A program made the translations under genes and the position numbers. A DNA stretch of 64,000 nt from Rhizoctonia solani (taxonomy: Eukaryota > Basidiomycota > Agaricomycetes > Cantharellales > Ceratobasidiaceae). Positions 11,340 to 22,309 of the stretch are shown one piece after another. Under the pieces are notes generated by a model. The model saw only the letters and a list, made by a program, of their open reading frames with translations. It was not told where the DNA came from and did no database searches. Each line of letters opens with the position of its first letter. Position 1 is the first letter of the stretch. The stretch covers positions 372,001-436,000 of the forward strand of contig NC_057371.1 of NCBI RefSeq assembly GCF_016906535.1, given 5' to 3'.

Positions 11340-12950
11340 CATCGGTCTGGTCATCGGATAAGTTTTAAGGCGTTGAATTCGACATTCTCGATTACATCTG
11401 AAGAAAATCCATCGAAGAAATTGTCATCGGAGGAGAGATAACCGGAGGCTTGATGAGGAGATGTTGGGGGCTCGGCAATAAATAAACCTTGTCCGATTGA
11501 CCCAGCTAACGAATTGGCCAATATGCGCGATATCGGCAATGGGGGTTGATAATGGAATCAGATCCCTTTGAAATAAATGTTTAGTAGATACACGGGATCA
11601 GCAATAGGCACAAGGAGCTTACATTCGGCACTAATATTCGGTACGCTATTTCCACAAATTTTGATGCCCGATATGCCGAGGCAAGACCTTCGTCCCATAA
11701 TGGGTCTTCAAAGACCTGCCTTTCAATGGTATTGACCGCACAAACTCCACAGGAAGTCGCATCGTCCACTTGAGTACCGCATGGCTCTGTTCAGACACAA
11801 ATTTGTCGTAACCCCAAGTCGCTTTCAGCCAGGCGTTGATTATTCCGAATGCGAGCCGAACTTCTCTGGCCACCCATCGAGTCGCCATAACGGATGACCT
11901 GCCGGTTGAAGTCAACCTCTAGCGCGATCCAGTGTACGTCAGAGTAGTTATAGACGGTATAGAGCAGTGGGCGCTCCCATTTCGAATCCGATTTTGAAGT
12001 GGCGAAAGAAACCGAGAGATCGCTTCGGGAGGAATACTGGGTGGAATGGTTTCGAATCGTCGAATAATGCCCCGGAGGACTTCGGGTGAGTAGAAAATAA
12101 CTGAATTATGGGGAGGTCGCAATTGAGCCTCGCCTGGTTCGCGTGATTCAAAGCGGAGCTGCGCCGATTCGAGCATCCAATCAATATGTCGAGTGGCCAA
12201 CCAATTGTTTGAGAGAAAGAACGATAGATCAGCGGCAGAGCATCTGGTTTCGAACGGAATTGCAGTGTCCCCTATATGCGATATAATCCCATGCTTGAGT
12301 GAAAACTTGTAAAGCAGCCGGGTGGTTTGAAGTCGATTTAGCTTGGGATAGCCAGTCACACGCGCTACGCCATTGGTCCTGTTTCTGTCTGCCTGATAGC
12401 ACTAATTCCCACCATGTCAATATCCAGATTGGGTATAATGAGCGTTTCCATCGTTTGTCACATGGAATATCGAGGGACTTCATCGGGCTGTACATTCTGC
12501 CACTCTTTCCGCAGAGATAGGAAGAGTGTAGGATCGGGAATCGAATGACCAATGAGATCCGCACCAATTGCTGTGGGCAAATGATCGTGGAAACGAGTCG
12601 TAGAAGAGGCGATTTGCTCGGGCGAATTATTATTCAGAGGTGGGAAAGTGAATCGAAGAGCATCGGGGACTGGGAGCATCAAAGGCGGGGAGCAAATTTA
12701 AGAAAATATTGGGGATGGAAAGCGCGCTGTTCTGTTCGATTATATCCTGCCCGGGCGCAATGATATTACGCGCAGACAATTTGCCTAAACTTCCCATAGT
12801 ACTCGCACGAGATGGAAATTCGAGCACGAAGGAGCTCTGACTCTGGCTATGGTCACGTAAATCACTAACACAACGAAAAATTTGTGTGCGAAGCTCAGAA
12901 AATAACCCCGAGTGTTGGTAATTATAAGCCAAATGCAAACGCATATACCC
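11340..12950 (-). pseudogene. Ulp1-like (C48) cysteine protease gene of the transposon, frame-broken
   Basis: Reading down the minus strand, the end of the domain shows the catalytic order of Ulp1 proteases: HW in VHWIALEVDF (about 11,935), an acidic residue in IRYGDSMGG (about 11,895), and Gln plus Cys in TQVDDATSCGVCAVNTIE (about 11,775-11,720). Upstream blocks include IWILTWWELVLSGRQKQDQW (about 12,430-12,370) and SNNWLATRHIDWMLE (about 12,210-12,165). They lie in different frames, so several indels are needed to join them. SUMO/ubiquitin-like proteases are frequent passengers of eukaryotic DNA transposons. Here the gene lies upstream of the transposase in the same orientation. Whether the two were one transcript or two is unclear. 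The 5' limit near 12,950 is a guess. Confidence 0.75.
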
Positions 12951-13114
12951 GGGGCATCAAGCTCAAAACGGAATGGGAAAACAATAAATTCAACTTAAAC
13001 TAGTAAATACAGTAGGTTGATATACTAGAAACATAACCTAGCCCCCGAGCGAGGCTGTAAGTTGAATACCGTTACGATCAAAAGTGACCCTTTGACGGCG
13101 TTAGCGCCCGGAAA

Positions 13115-13288
13115 AAATTTTCCCCGGAGGATGGACCTCCACGTGATGTCCGGAAGCCGAAGAAGCCTCGGGCCGCGGCGACCCCTTCATGTCCGGATTT
13201 GCACGATGCCTACCCCCTCCAACCAGGGCTTCATGTCCGGAAAAAACGATGCCTCCCCCCTCCGGCCACTAGGATCCATGTCCGGAAG
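13115..13288 (+). repeat. Right subterminal repeats (ATGTCCGGAA motif)
   Basis: Four direct units begin ATGTCCGGA and continue with GAAGAAGCCTCGGGCC, or with variants ending GATGCCT. They have the same orientation as the left array rather than being its mirror image. Confidence 0.75.
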
Positions 13289-13322
13289 CCGAAGAAGCTC
13301 CCCCGGGATAATCGGGGGTCCT
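13289..13322 (-). repeat. Right terminal inverted repeat of the transposon
   Basis: Reverse complement of 6704-6738 with one G fewer. The flank after it begins AATACCCTATC. Confidence 0.92.
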
Positions 13323-13605
13323 AATACCCTATCATCACGTGATTGTCAATTGATTATAAGCGCTCAACTTCTCCTTCACCAGTTTACCCGCCGGTAAGTC
13401 TAGAGTCGTGGTTGATTATGTCGTGTGATATTATTGTTATCTCTCCGGACCAAACATGCCTTGACCCTCTTTGATCTACCACCCCCTGTTATGTAGCCGC
13501 CCAGTCATGGCGTTTTCTTACTATAGATCGTTCACTATCATCGCATTATAACCGGCTCCACCCCTATCGTTTGACACACCCTCATGTTGACCACGCCTGG
13601 AACAG

Positions 13606-13863
13606 ATGTCGACCTCACCCCCGCATCTCATCTCACGAATCAAGCCCATTCGTATCGCCACACTCAAGCACGTTCAGGTGCGCCCGGCGGTTGGATCGGC
13701 ACCTCCTCGTAGTGCCCCAAGACAAACCGTTGTGGGAACATTAGCCGCCAAACCTGGTCCTACCAATTTGCGAATCGAAGAATTCAGGAATGCAAAGAGC
13801 GATTGGAGTGGTGTCAAGAGCGAGACGAGGGATGCCCTGAAGCGAGTTTTGAAGGAACGGTAG
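13606..13863 (+). CDS. Small unknown protein, 85 aa
   Basis: An uninterrupted frame from ATG 13606 to TAG 13863. The start is preceded by GGAACAG, which looks like a 3' splice site. CCGGTAAGTCT near 13391 could be its donor, so a 5'-leader intron is possible. The product is basic, with an Arg/Ser/Pro-rich first half lacking acidic residues and a charged C-terminal helix ending ALKRVLKER. The N-terminus would suit a mitochondrial targeting peptide, but I do not recognise the family. It converges with EMC5, leaving about 75 bases between the stops. Confidence 0.5.
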   Translation: MSTSPPHLISRIKPIRIATLKHVQVRPAVGSAPPRSAPRQTVVGTLAAKPGPTNLRIEEFRNAKSDWSGVKSETRDALKRVLKER

Positions 13864-13938
13864 AAAAAACGTGAGTTTTTATTTTATTTTGCGAGAAATG
13901 GCTTATTTAGAGATTAAGAGATATGATACATGCTATGG

Positions 13939-14456
13939 TCACTCTGCTGGTGCTTTGCCGCCGTACAATTGTTTTCCACGGTGATTGAACGAAGCAAAGC
14001 CAAGACGCGAGTGGACATCGTCTATTTTTCTATCGATCCATGAATAAAATAAAATGGGTAAAACAGATCAGTATACGCACCTGTAGCGCATTTCGCTGGC
14101 CCATGAGATCTCCTTGAGCTCAGATGAAGAGAGTGACACGCCGAATAAAAACACGGCGAATGCGAGGATTGATTCGATGGCAATCTACACACAGTCAGAA
14201 TCGACTCCAATGAGGCCTGAGAAACATACGTCGATTGGAACCCGCGAAGGCCGGTCTAGAGCTTTAAGTAATGATAGGTCTAGCAACCAATAAGATAAAT
14301 AAAATAAATATCATTATGTTATGACATACGTTCATAGGCCGAGTACGCAGCTAGGAAGACACGGCGTCAGCGACGGATAGGAGACACGAAGCACGGCTGA
14401 CCATGCAATAATCCTAGTATAGCCAGCAGTAGTATACCCTTTCCCGCCGAGCTCAT
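13939..14456 (-). CDS. EMC5: ER membrane protein complex subunit 5 (EMC5 / MMGT family)
   Basis: Five exons on the minus strand: 14402-14456, 14330-14350, 14230-14279, 14081-14184 and 13939-14029. Together they encode 106 aa in an unbroken frame. Family landmarks: an N-terminal hydrophobic helix, HAAYSAYEHLSLLKAL across two introns, a PIDIAIESILAFAVFLFGV second helix and the terminal FNHRGKQLYG, matching the EMC5 signature FNHRGR. EMC5 is a two-helix subunit of the ER membrane complex that inserts tail-anchored and multi-pass proteins. Exon 2 is only 21 nt and the first intron uses a GTCAGC donor, so automatic annotation could miss it. The start lies 150 bases from the divergent Dnm1-like ATG. 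Confidence 0.9.
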
Positions 14457-14606
14457 GGTCGAGTGATGCATGCCGCCTTCACGTGTTTGTCTCCTGTTTA
14501 TTTGTCTCGATTTCATAATCCAACGCGGCCAGAGGTACGGGGCTCACCCCCAATTGTCTAGGGTTTATAAGTACGACCACCACGACCAGTCCCCCCAGCG
14601 ACCACC
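14457..14606. promoter_or_regulatory. Divergent promoter between EMC5 and the Dnm1-like gene
   Basis: Only 150 bases separate the two start codons, so the region must hold both promoters. It contains a palindromic CACGTG (about 14,480) and TTTATAAG about 40 bases before the plus-strand ATG. Use of these elements is inferred. Confidence 0.6.
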
Positions 14607-17458
14607 ATGGACGGCGATCTCATTCAACTTGTAAACAAACTCCAGGATACGTTTGCGAATCTCGGTACGTCGCTTTCCTTCATGTATGCGATATTTCTGT
14701 ATTCACGTGAGGACAGGCGGGGAGCTGGATATGCCCCAGATTGCTGTCGTGAGTATGATAGCGAAATGATTGTCGACAATACTGAGGGAATCATAGGTGG
14801 GCAGCCAATCTGCTGGGAAATCCTCCGTTCTCGAAACGTACGCCCCAATAGCCAATAATAAAATTTAATTTATCCTAACCGAAATGGTATACTAGTATCG
14901 TAGGACGAGACTTTCTCCCCCGAGGCCAAGGCATCGTCACCCGTCGCCCGCTCGTACTCCAACTAATACACACGCCCGAGCCTGCCACCGAATACGCCCA
15001 GTTCCTCCACACCGACAAACGATTCACCGATTTGCAGATATCCGACGTGAAATTGAGGCCGAGACCTTCCGAGTCGCAGGACAGAACAAGGGCGTGTCCA
15101 AGCTCCCGATTTCGTTACGGATTTACAGCCCTCATGTATTGAACTTGACCTTGGTGGATCTACCGGGATTGACCAAGGTGAGATCACCGTGTTTTGTTTT
15201 TGTTTTACATTTTTTAAAAACGCATGTCGTAGATCCCTGTTGGAGATCAACCATCAGACATTGAGCGACAGATTCGAAATCTGATTTTGGACTTTATTAC
15301 CAAGCCCAATTGGTATGTAACACCCTCATCCATCTCCCTGTGACTCGAACTCAACAATTCGGCAGCGTGATCTTGGCAGTCTCACCCGCCAACGTCGATC
15401 TCGCCAACTCGGACTCTCTCAAACTCGCCCGATCCGTCGACCCGCAAGGCAAGCGCACCATCGGTGTCCTGACTAAACTCGATCTCATGGACGCCGGTAC
15501 CCACGCACTGGATATTCTCACCGGCCGAGTCTACCCGCTCAAGCTCGGATTCATCGGAGTGGTGAACCGGAGTCAGCAGGATATTAATACCGAGCGAAGT
15601 ATGGAGGACGCTCGGGCGAACGAGGCCAGGTTCTTCAAGGAGCACTTGGTCTATCGGAATATTGCGCATAAGCAGGGGACCGCGTTTCTTGCCAAGACGC
15701 TTAATCATGTACGCAAGCTTTATTTATTTTTTGGGATTTGGAGAGACTGATGGAATGGGTAGGTCTTGATTAACCATATTAGGGAAAAATTGCCGGATAT
15801 GAAGGCCCGTTTGAATACCCTCATGGGCCAAACGCAGCAAGAATTGAACGCGTTTGGAGATGCGACATTGTTTGGTGACAAACACCAAGTACGTCTGCTT
15901 TTGCCTTACCCGCCGTTCCCAATTCTAACACCCGATACCCTGCAGAAAGGCGCGCTTATCCTGCGCCTCATGACCTCGTTCGCACGAGACTTTGTCTCCT
16001 CGATTGAAGGTACGAACCTCGAAATCAGCACCAAAGAACTCTCGGGTGGTGCGCGCATATACTACATTTTCAACGACGTATTCGGCCACGCTCTCAACTC
16101 ACTCGATGCCACCGGCAACCTCACGACCCAAGACATCCGAACGGCTATTCGAAACAGCCACGGCCCGCGCCCGAGCATGTTTGTCCCGAGCTGGCGTTCG
16201 ACTTGTTGGTCAAGCCTCAGATCAAGCTGCTCGAGATGCCGAGTTTGCGATGCGTAGAATTGGTGTACGAGGAGCTTGTGAAGATTTGCCATAATTGCAC
16301 GTCCAAGGAATTAGTTCGGTTCCCAAGCTCCACGCCGAGTTGATCGAGACTGTTTCGGAGCTATTGAGGGAGCGCTTGGGACCGACGAGCGATTATACGC
16401 AGAGCTTGATTGATATCCAGGCGGCATACATCAACACCAACCACCCGAACTTTATGCGCGGCGAGGGTATCGCGGCGGGTGGACTTGTAGTAGGAGACAA
16501 GAAGAAGAGTAAAAAGGTCGAAAAGATCGTCAAGGTTCGTCAACCTAATTGGTCGTGTCATGGCTCCATTAACCCATAGACGAACAGAACCCGATTAATA
16601 CGTCTGACGTGACGAGCGACGACGTCGATGAACAAGGAGACCTCATCACACCTTCTGGTCCAACACCCCCTCCCAACCCTATTCGACCCGGTCGTCCAAG
16701 TGATGCAGCCAAACACTCTGATCCCGAAACCACGTCCAACATCGGACGCCGGCAGCGCGAAAAACCCCGTCGCGCGTCCTCGGTCGCCGGGTCGGACATC
16801 GCGTCTGGTCCCAAGGATACATTCCTCGGCTACTTCTTTGGCGGTCAGCCTCCTCAACCGGGTACAATGACTCCATCCGGTCCTGGAGGGAGCAAGATTG
16901 TCGGCGCGACGACGGCCGCATTGTTGGGTCCTCGACACGAACGCGCGATCGGGCGGGATACGATGAGCGAGAGTGGGGCTCCTCCAAGTTCGTTTGAGAT
17001 GAGGAGAAGTCTGGAGAGTCAGAATGCCGCGTTTGATATGAAGAGTTTGGGAAGACATATCGAGGCTGTATGTTCCTCTAATTCTCCGTTCCTTTTCTTC
17101 CTCGGTACTAATAGATACATTTGGATAAATAGGTACCGGCAGAGGCGACTTCTCTTCTTCACAGCGCGACGAGTGGGAAACATCCCTCATCCGGTCCTTG
17201 ATCCAATCCTACTTTGGCATCGTACGCCAAACGATCCAAGACATTGTCCCCAAGGCGATCATGCATCTCTTGGTCAACCACACATGCCAGCAAGTCCAAA
17301 ACCGACTTGTCTCGACTCTGTACAACCCTGAGAAGTTTGATTCGTTATTGCACGAGGATGAGAACTTGGTCTCGGAGCGGGCGAGAGTCAAGGCGCTTTT
17401 GGACGCATATAAGGATGCATTCAAGACCTTGAGCGAGGTTAGCTTGAATGCTTCTTAG
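14607..17458 (+). CDS. DNM1: Dynamin-related GTPase, Dnm1-like (mitochondrial/peroxisomal fission), with four frame breaks
   Basis: Ten exons: 14607-14664, 14717-14748, 14797-14837, 14896-15177, 15233-15312, 15366-15708, 15763-15888, 15946-16534, 16588-17067 and 17133-17458. The protein would be about 786 aa. GTPase motifs: P-loop [23 protein letters not shown]; then the stalk ([26 protein letters not shown]), a Ser/Pro-rich insert B and a GED ending [17 protein letters not shown]. The GED ([20 protein letters not shown]) is closer to Dnm1/DRP1 than to Vps1. Exon 4 lacks one base near 15,031; exon 8 lacks one at about 16,187 and one at about 16,322; exon 10 lacks one near 17,158. Each break lies in a homopolymer or short simple run. 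Restoring them makes every exon length fit its splice phases. Protein conservation is otherwise high, which favours sequence error over an old pseudogene. Confidence 0.85.
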
Positions 17459-18125
17459 GTTTCGGGTTGGACTAGATGAAAGATGGAGGGGGAGGTAACG
17501 TCCCTAGTGGACATGTAACACTCATTCGATGACTCACGTACTGAAACGAACAACTCGCATCTTTTTTTCTCTATTCACGCATTTGTTTTATCGTTTGTAT
17601 GGTATTTAACCATTCATTGAACTTTTTTGAATTTATCCGTTTCGTCATCTTGGAAATGTCTAGATTCAGTCTTTTGTGGTCTGTTGCTCGCCCAGGAACA
17701 AGGTGCCCAGAGATCAGGATTAATCAAGCCGAAAGAAGGACCTATTGGAATGGATATCAGGCCATGTCTTATCTCCATGCTGAAGATCCGTTTAGGGCGT
17801 AGAGCAAAGTGGTAGGGTCCAAAAAAGGCGTAGTGCCTACTGATGTGCTTGACATAACAGAGCAAGTTGGACCGACGGAAATGACCCGGAACTTACCGAC
17901 GGGTACCACACACCCCTAAGCCTAAACATGGAGTATTGACTTTTATAGTCGATCAATGTAGAAGTCGTTATCGTATTTCATTTCAACCGTACATTCGTAC
18001 AGGGGGGTCGCGGACATTGAACCTTGTGTCTGTTATAGGGACACAGTCTTCACGCTCTATTACAATGGTTACTTCCTGTATCACATTTTGTTCTATGAAA
18101 TACATCAGCTAAGCAAACCTAACCG
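17459..18125. other. Intergenic region, no gene seen
   Basis: This is the 3' flank of the Dnm1-like gene and spacer before the duplicated unit. Short frames here lack coding character. Confidence 0.5.
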
Positions 18126-19600
18126 ACGATAGGTCTAGTGTTATCGGAGATAGTGAGAGAAAGTGTGGGTGCACCTGGGTCCAGATCAACGAGATGGTGA
18201 GGGGGGGAGAAACATAATGTTCCGATTCATGCTAGAGCTCGTTGATGTTGTACTATGTTGGGCCGGTACGATCAAAGCCCACTATAGTTCAATGGCCCTA
18301 GTTCAAGTTGCGAGTTGAACTTTGCGAGCTAGCCGTGGATGCTTTGACCTTGTGCCGTGACCAAGGGCTCTTCTGTGCAGCATACTGACTTGAGAATATG
18401 AGAAGAGAGTCAAGAGCACCTTTGCTATCGCCGTCACTCGAATTGCCACCTCGTTATGAGTGAGGGATTTTCTTTTTTCTTTGCATCAGTGTGACAGACT
18501 GAACAATAACGCAGCGTGTTGCAGACGGTGGCACATAGAGAGGCCAGTCTGTTGCTACTGCGAAAAAACCCCATACGTACTGACTCAGTCTAAGCTTCTG
18601 GATCCTTGGCCAGATCGTAAATTATTGCTTAATTTGGAGACTTGCCACTCCAATCTTGCGGCTTGTTTGTCGGAGTCCCCTCCCTAGTGTCGCACAGTTG
18701 ACACAGAACGCCCCGGACAAGGTACGTTAAAGCCTCCGATTGATACTTCGTATGTACGACGCGCATATACATAATGCATGAGGATGCGCTATACCTTCAC
18801 ATCGTTCCTCGACTCTCACATTCGTCCCTTCTAACTAGAAACATGTCGAATCCCGCCCCATCTTTTTTGACTAGATGGTACATGAATAGCGTATCTAACA
18901 TGCTCCGCCATGTTGCTCGGCACGGTGACGGTAGACTTTGTCCAAATTTCATAGAACTGGTATGTATTCCCTACTGAATCTTACCTAACCCGGGAGCTTA
19001 TTTTTTATTACCACTCATAGCTCAGGACAACTGGTGACCGTGTCTTCGTCCATGAGTCTCAGTACAACGGGATGAACCAGGGGGTTATTCCCCTTAACCC
19101 AGATCCGATGTTCACGTACAATGGTTATCGGAACGCACTGGACGCCTTGATCATTGCTGCCAGCCAGCTGTTTCAAGGACCCCATGCCAAGGTCTATAAG
19201 CAAATTGTAAGCGAGTATTCTTAGACAATCATCCCAAAAGTCAGAACTAAGCACTTGGTGATATTTAGAGTAGAAGCTTAACCGGTCTCTTGGCCGTCGC
19301 CCATTCAAAGGGTTCGGAGCGGCTCCTGCTTATTCTAAGCGAAGAAGATATAGACAGTCGGTGGGAGGCCCACCTCTACGACTTGGGCCATGCCATCATG
19401 CTCATAGTCTGATTGGCCTACTACCAATCCATTATAACAATCAGTTACGCTTCCTTATTACCTGTTTGATTGTATTTAAGTCTGCGTGCACACGCTACTT
19501 TGTGCTATGCCCGCAATCAGAGCCATCAGTTCATTCACCGAACTCGGTATATGGGTTGTTTACATTGTTGAAGTCTTAGGTCTATCTCAATACTTAGGCT
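18126..19600 (+). repeat. Tandem segmental duplication, copy A
   Basis: Aligns by eye with 20112-21610 at an offset of about 2.0 kb, from TAGGTCTAGTG through GTCTATCTCAA. It contains the promoter, three exons and 3' flank of one unknown gene. Identity is moderate except for a nearly identical 312-bp island at 18456-18767. Confidence 0.85.
18843..19412 (+). CDS. Unknown small protein, tandem copy A
   Basis: Three exons, 18843-18959, 19021-19206 and 19269-19412, give 148 aa. Donors are GTATGT and GTAAGC, and all phases are 0. An in-frame upstream ATG at 18774 would add 23 residues and is conserved in copy B, so the true start is uncertain. Exon 2 contains DRVFVHESQYNGMNQGV, and exon 3 contains HSKGSERLLLILSEEDIDS. 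No signal peptide, membrane span or known domain is seen. Compared with copy B, one base is missing just before the stop, so this protein ends about 22 residues earlier. Conservation of exon structure between the copies supports coding. Confidence 0.5.
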
Positions 19601-20030
19601 GTGGTGATTCCGTCACATTAGGATAGAAATAGATATGTACATGTATACATACAAGACCATCTTCAGATACCAGCGGAGGTAAGGGACCCGGCACGGAGAG
19701 CGCGAATGAGAGCTGGGGCACCGAGACGCGAGCAGAACTTGCGGGTGGGCGGGCAGCCCTGACGATAGTCAAGCAGGGAAGAGGAACAGTGAGAAAACTC
19801 TGAAAGGAATGACGGTTCGCAAGACAGGGGGTAGAGGCGAGCGGATGGGAAGGCGTGTGGGAAAAGAGGAGAATAAAGGCGCGATGAGGTATCGAATGCG
19901 CTGCGAAGTATGGTTGACTGGGCACAATCAGCAGTGGCGTGACTAAACTACATGCGAACCTACACCTAAGTCCGGGCTTGTGCGTCTCTGCAGGCTCCGA
20001 TCCACAGTCCCTATGGTCCTCGCAAATTTA
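19601..20030. other. About 430-bp insertion between the duplicated units
   Basis: After copy A the sequence leaves the homologous path near 19,602 and rejoins near 20,030 (CTCGCAAATTTAACACTGCG). After copy B the two flanks are directly joined at about 21,597. The segment is therefore an insertion, or a deletion in the other copy. Its ends show only weak inverted similarity (CTGTGG), so I cannot call an element type. A 112-codon minus frame inside (19587-19925) has no recognisable features. Confidence 0.55.
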
Positions 20031-20111
20031 ACACTGCGTATGGTCCAAGCAAGGAAGGACGACACATAACATACGAGCTCCGCCGACAACGCTTAGCTTT
20101 GCGTGTGTTTG

Positions 20112-21610
20112 ATAGGTCTGGTGTTTATTCGAGATAGCGGAAGAAAGTGTTTGGGTGTACCCAGGTCACAGATCAACGAGATGGGGGGAGGGGGGGTCGA
20201 GAAACACAATGTTCCGATGTATGCTAGAACTCTGGTTGAGATGTAATGTTGATGTTGTACTTTGTTGGGGCCGGCGCAATCAAACCCAGCGACAGTTCAA
20301 TGGCCTTACGAGTTGAGCTTTGCGAGTTGACTGTGGATAATTTGACCTTATACCACGAATAAGGGCCCTTCTAGGCAGCATACTGACATGAGAATGTGAG
20401 AGGAGAGCCGGGAGCATCTTTGCTATTGCTGTCGCTCAAATTGCCACCTCGTCATGAGTGAGGGATTTTCTTTTTTCTTTGCATCAGTATGACAGACTGA
20501 ACAATAACGCAGCGTGTTGCAGACGGTGGCACATAGAGAGGCCAGTCTGTTGCTACTGCGAAAAAAGCACCCCATACGTACTGACTCAGTCTAAGCTTCT
20601 GGATCCTTGGCCAGATCGTAAATTATTGCTTAATTTGGAGACTTGCCACTCCAATCTTGCGGCTTGTTTGTCGGAGTCCCCTCCCTAGTGTCGCACAGTT
20701 GACACAGAACGCCCCGGACAAGGTACGTTAAAGCCTCCGATTGATACTTCGTATGTACGACGCGCATACATAAGATGCATGAAGATGCGCTATACCTTCA
20801 TGTCGTTCCTTGGCTCTCACATTCACCCCTTCGAGCTGAAAACATGTCAACTCCTATTGCCCCAGCTTTTTCAACTAGATGGTACGCAAATAGCATAGCT
20901 AACACGCTTCGTAACGTCGCTCGGCCGGTGAAGGTAGACTTTGTCCAAATTTCATAGAACTGGTATGTATTGCGCACTGAACTCTACCTAACCCAAGAGC
21001 TTATTTTTCATCACTACTCATAGCTCAGGCAAACTAGTGACCGTGTCTTCGTCCATGAGACTCAGTATAACGGAATGTACCAGGGAGTCATTGCCTTTAA
21101 TCCGGATCCAATGTTCCTGTACAATGGTTACCTATACGAGCTATGCGTCTTGATGGTCACTGCCAGCCAACCGCATGAAGGACCCTATGCCGAGGTCTAC
21201 CAGGAAATTGTAAGTGGATGTTCTTAGGCAGTCGTCCCAAAAATCAGAACTAAGCACTCGGTGATATTCAGCATAGAAGCTTAACTAATCTCTTGGCTGT
21301 CGCCCATTCAAAGTGTTCAGAACGGGTCCTGCTTATTCTAAGCGGAGAAAACGTAGACAGTCAATGGGAAGCCTATATCCGCGAGTTGGGCCATGCCATC
21401 ATGCCCATAGTCCTGATTGGCCACCACCAATCCATTGTAGCAATCAGTACACTTCCTTATTTATCTGCTTGGGATTGTATCTAAGGCTACATGCACACTA
21501 CTTTGTGCTATGCCCACAATCAGAGCCATCAGTTTATTCACCGAACTCGGTATATGGGTTGTTTACATTGCCGAAATCTTAGGTCTATCTCAATTGATTC
21601 TCGCAAATCC
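20112..21610 (+). repeat. Tandem segmental duplication, copy B
   Basis: Partner of 18126-19600. Exon 2 has the same length (186 nt) and the splice sites correspond. The 20454-20767 stretch is nearly identical to 18456-18767. Confidence 0.85.
20844..21484 (+). CDS. Unknown small protein, tandem copy B
   Basis: The proposed exons 20844-20927, 21024-21209 and 21272-21484 give 160 aa. Relative to copy A, exon 1 has lost one base (GGCCGGTGAAGG against GGCACGGTGACGG), so the homologous donor would put a stop in frame. A donor at CCG|GTGAAG restores phase 0 but is not strong. The rest parallels copy A: DRVFVHETQYNGMYQGV in exon 2 and HSKCSERVLLILSGENVDS in exon 3, then an extended C-terminus. It is either a functional paralogue with a shifted splice site or an early pseudogene. 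Confidence 0.4.
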
Positions 21611-22309
21611 AACACTGCGTATGATCCAGGGATGTCAGGAAGAGAAACACGCGTAGCCCACAAACTCCGTCGACAATGCCCAACTTTTCATGTAATAGGT
21701 GGGCCCAGGTTAAGTAACAATACAATGTAGTTGGCGCAAGAATGTAACACGAAAGGTCCGAGCTATTACAACGCACCAGTTTGAAACAGCCAACTTCTTT
21801 GTTGGAATGTAAATCATGATTCAATCCAGGAAGCCGCTCCAGCCTCGATTTATTTGCCAAGGTCTCTACCTCAATGTACGTGCAGTAGCTACGGCCCGCC
21901 TGGAGCAAGGTGTGACACGGTCTTTGGCTGACGGTCGGCAGCTGTTATGTGGACAATGCGCCAAGACGTGCTACCAGCTGCACACCGTTTCTTGACTTTT
22001 GCATTTGTCCCTTCATCCACAAACATATAGTTCACACCTTTCCAATTTCTCCGGTGAACCAGCACAAGCACAGCTTGGCTTACGCTCTTTATCGCTGCTC
22101 AATGCAGCTGCGTGACTTCTTCACTCAACACTTCCTGATGCGGTATGTACACATCACTGAAACAGACTTGCTCTATAGGCTTATTTACCCCCACCACCCT
22201 TCACGGCCGGGAGACGCTATCGAGCTATCTACGTTTACGAATACTACTTTGTCGGGATTCATCCTAGAAATAATCTTCATTTCGACCTGATGTTCATATA
22301 CGATAACTG

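Larger units (their letters stand above)
6704..13322. mobile_element. Decayed 6.6-kb DNA transposon with TIRs, transposase-like gene and Ulp1-protease gene
   Basis: The ends are a 35/34-bp inverted repeat (6704-6738 and 13289-13322) starting AGGACCCCCGATTATCCCGG, with one extra G in the left copy. Inside are subterminal repeats at both ends and two long minus-strand gene remains: a transposase-like protein (about 6924-11313) and a Ulp1/C48-type protease (about 11600-12950). I cannot see a target-site duplication: the left flank ends TATGCCAC and the right flank begins AATACCCT. Both genes carry several frame breaks, so this copy is probably not autonomous. The superfamily is undetermined. The protein belongs to a family I recall as abundant in Agaricomycetes, with some layout similarity to P-element/THAP9 transposases. 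Confidence 0.85.

Noticed and set aside
18460..18687. Conserved frame in the near-identical island (also 20458-20688)
   Set aside because: No ATG start and two stop-adjacent indels; the island is upstream of the real exons, so promoter or leader is more likely than coding.
19587..19925. 112-codon minus frame
   Set aside because: Low-complexity Pro/Ser/Leu composition within an inserted segment; no homologue recognised.
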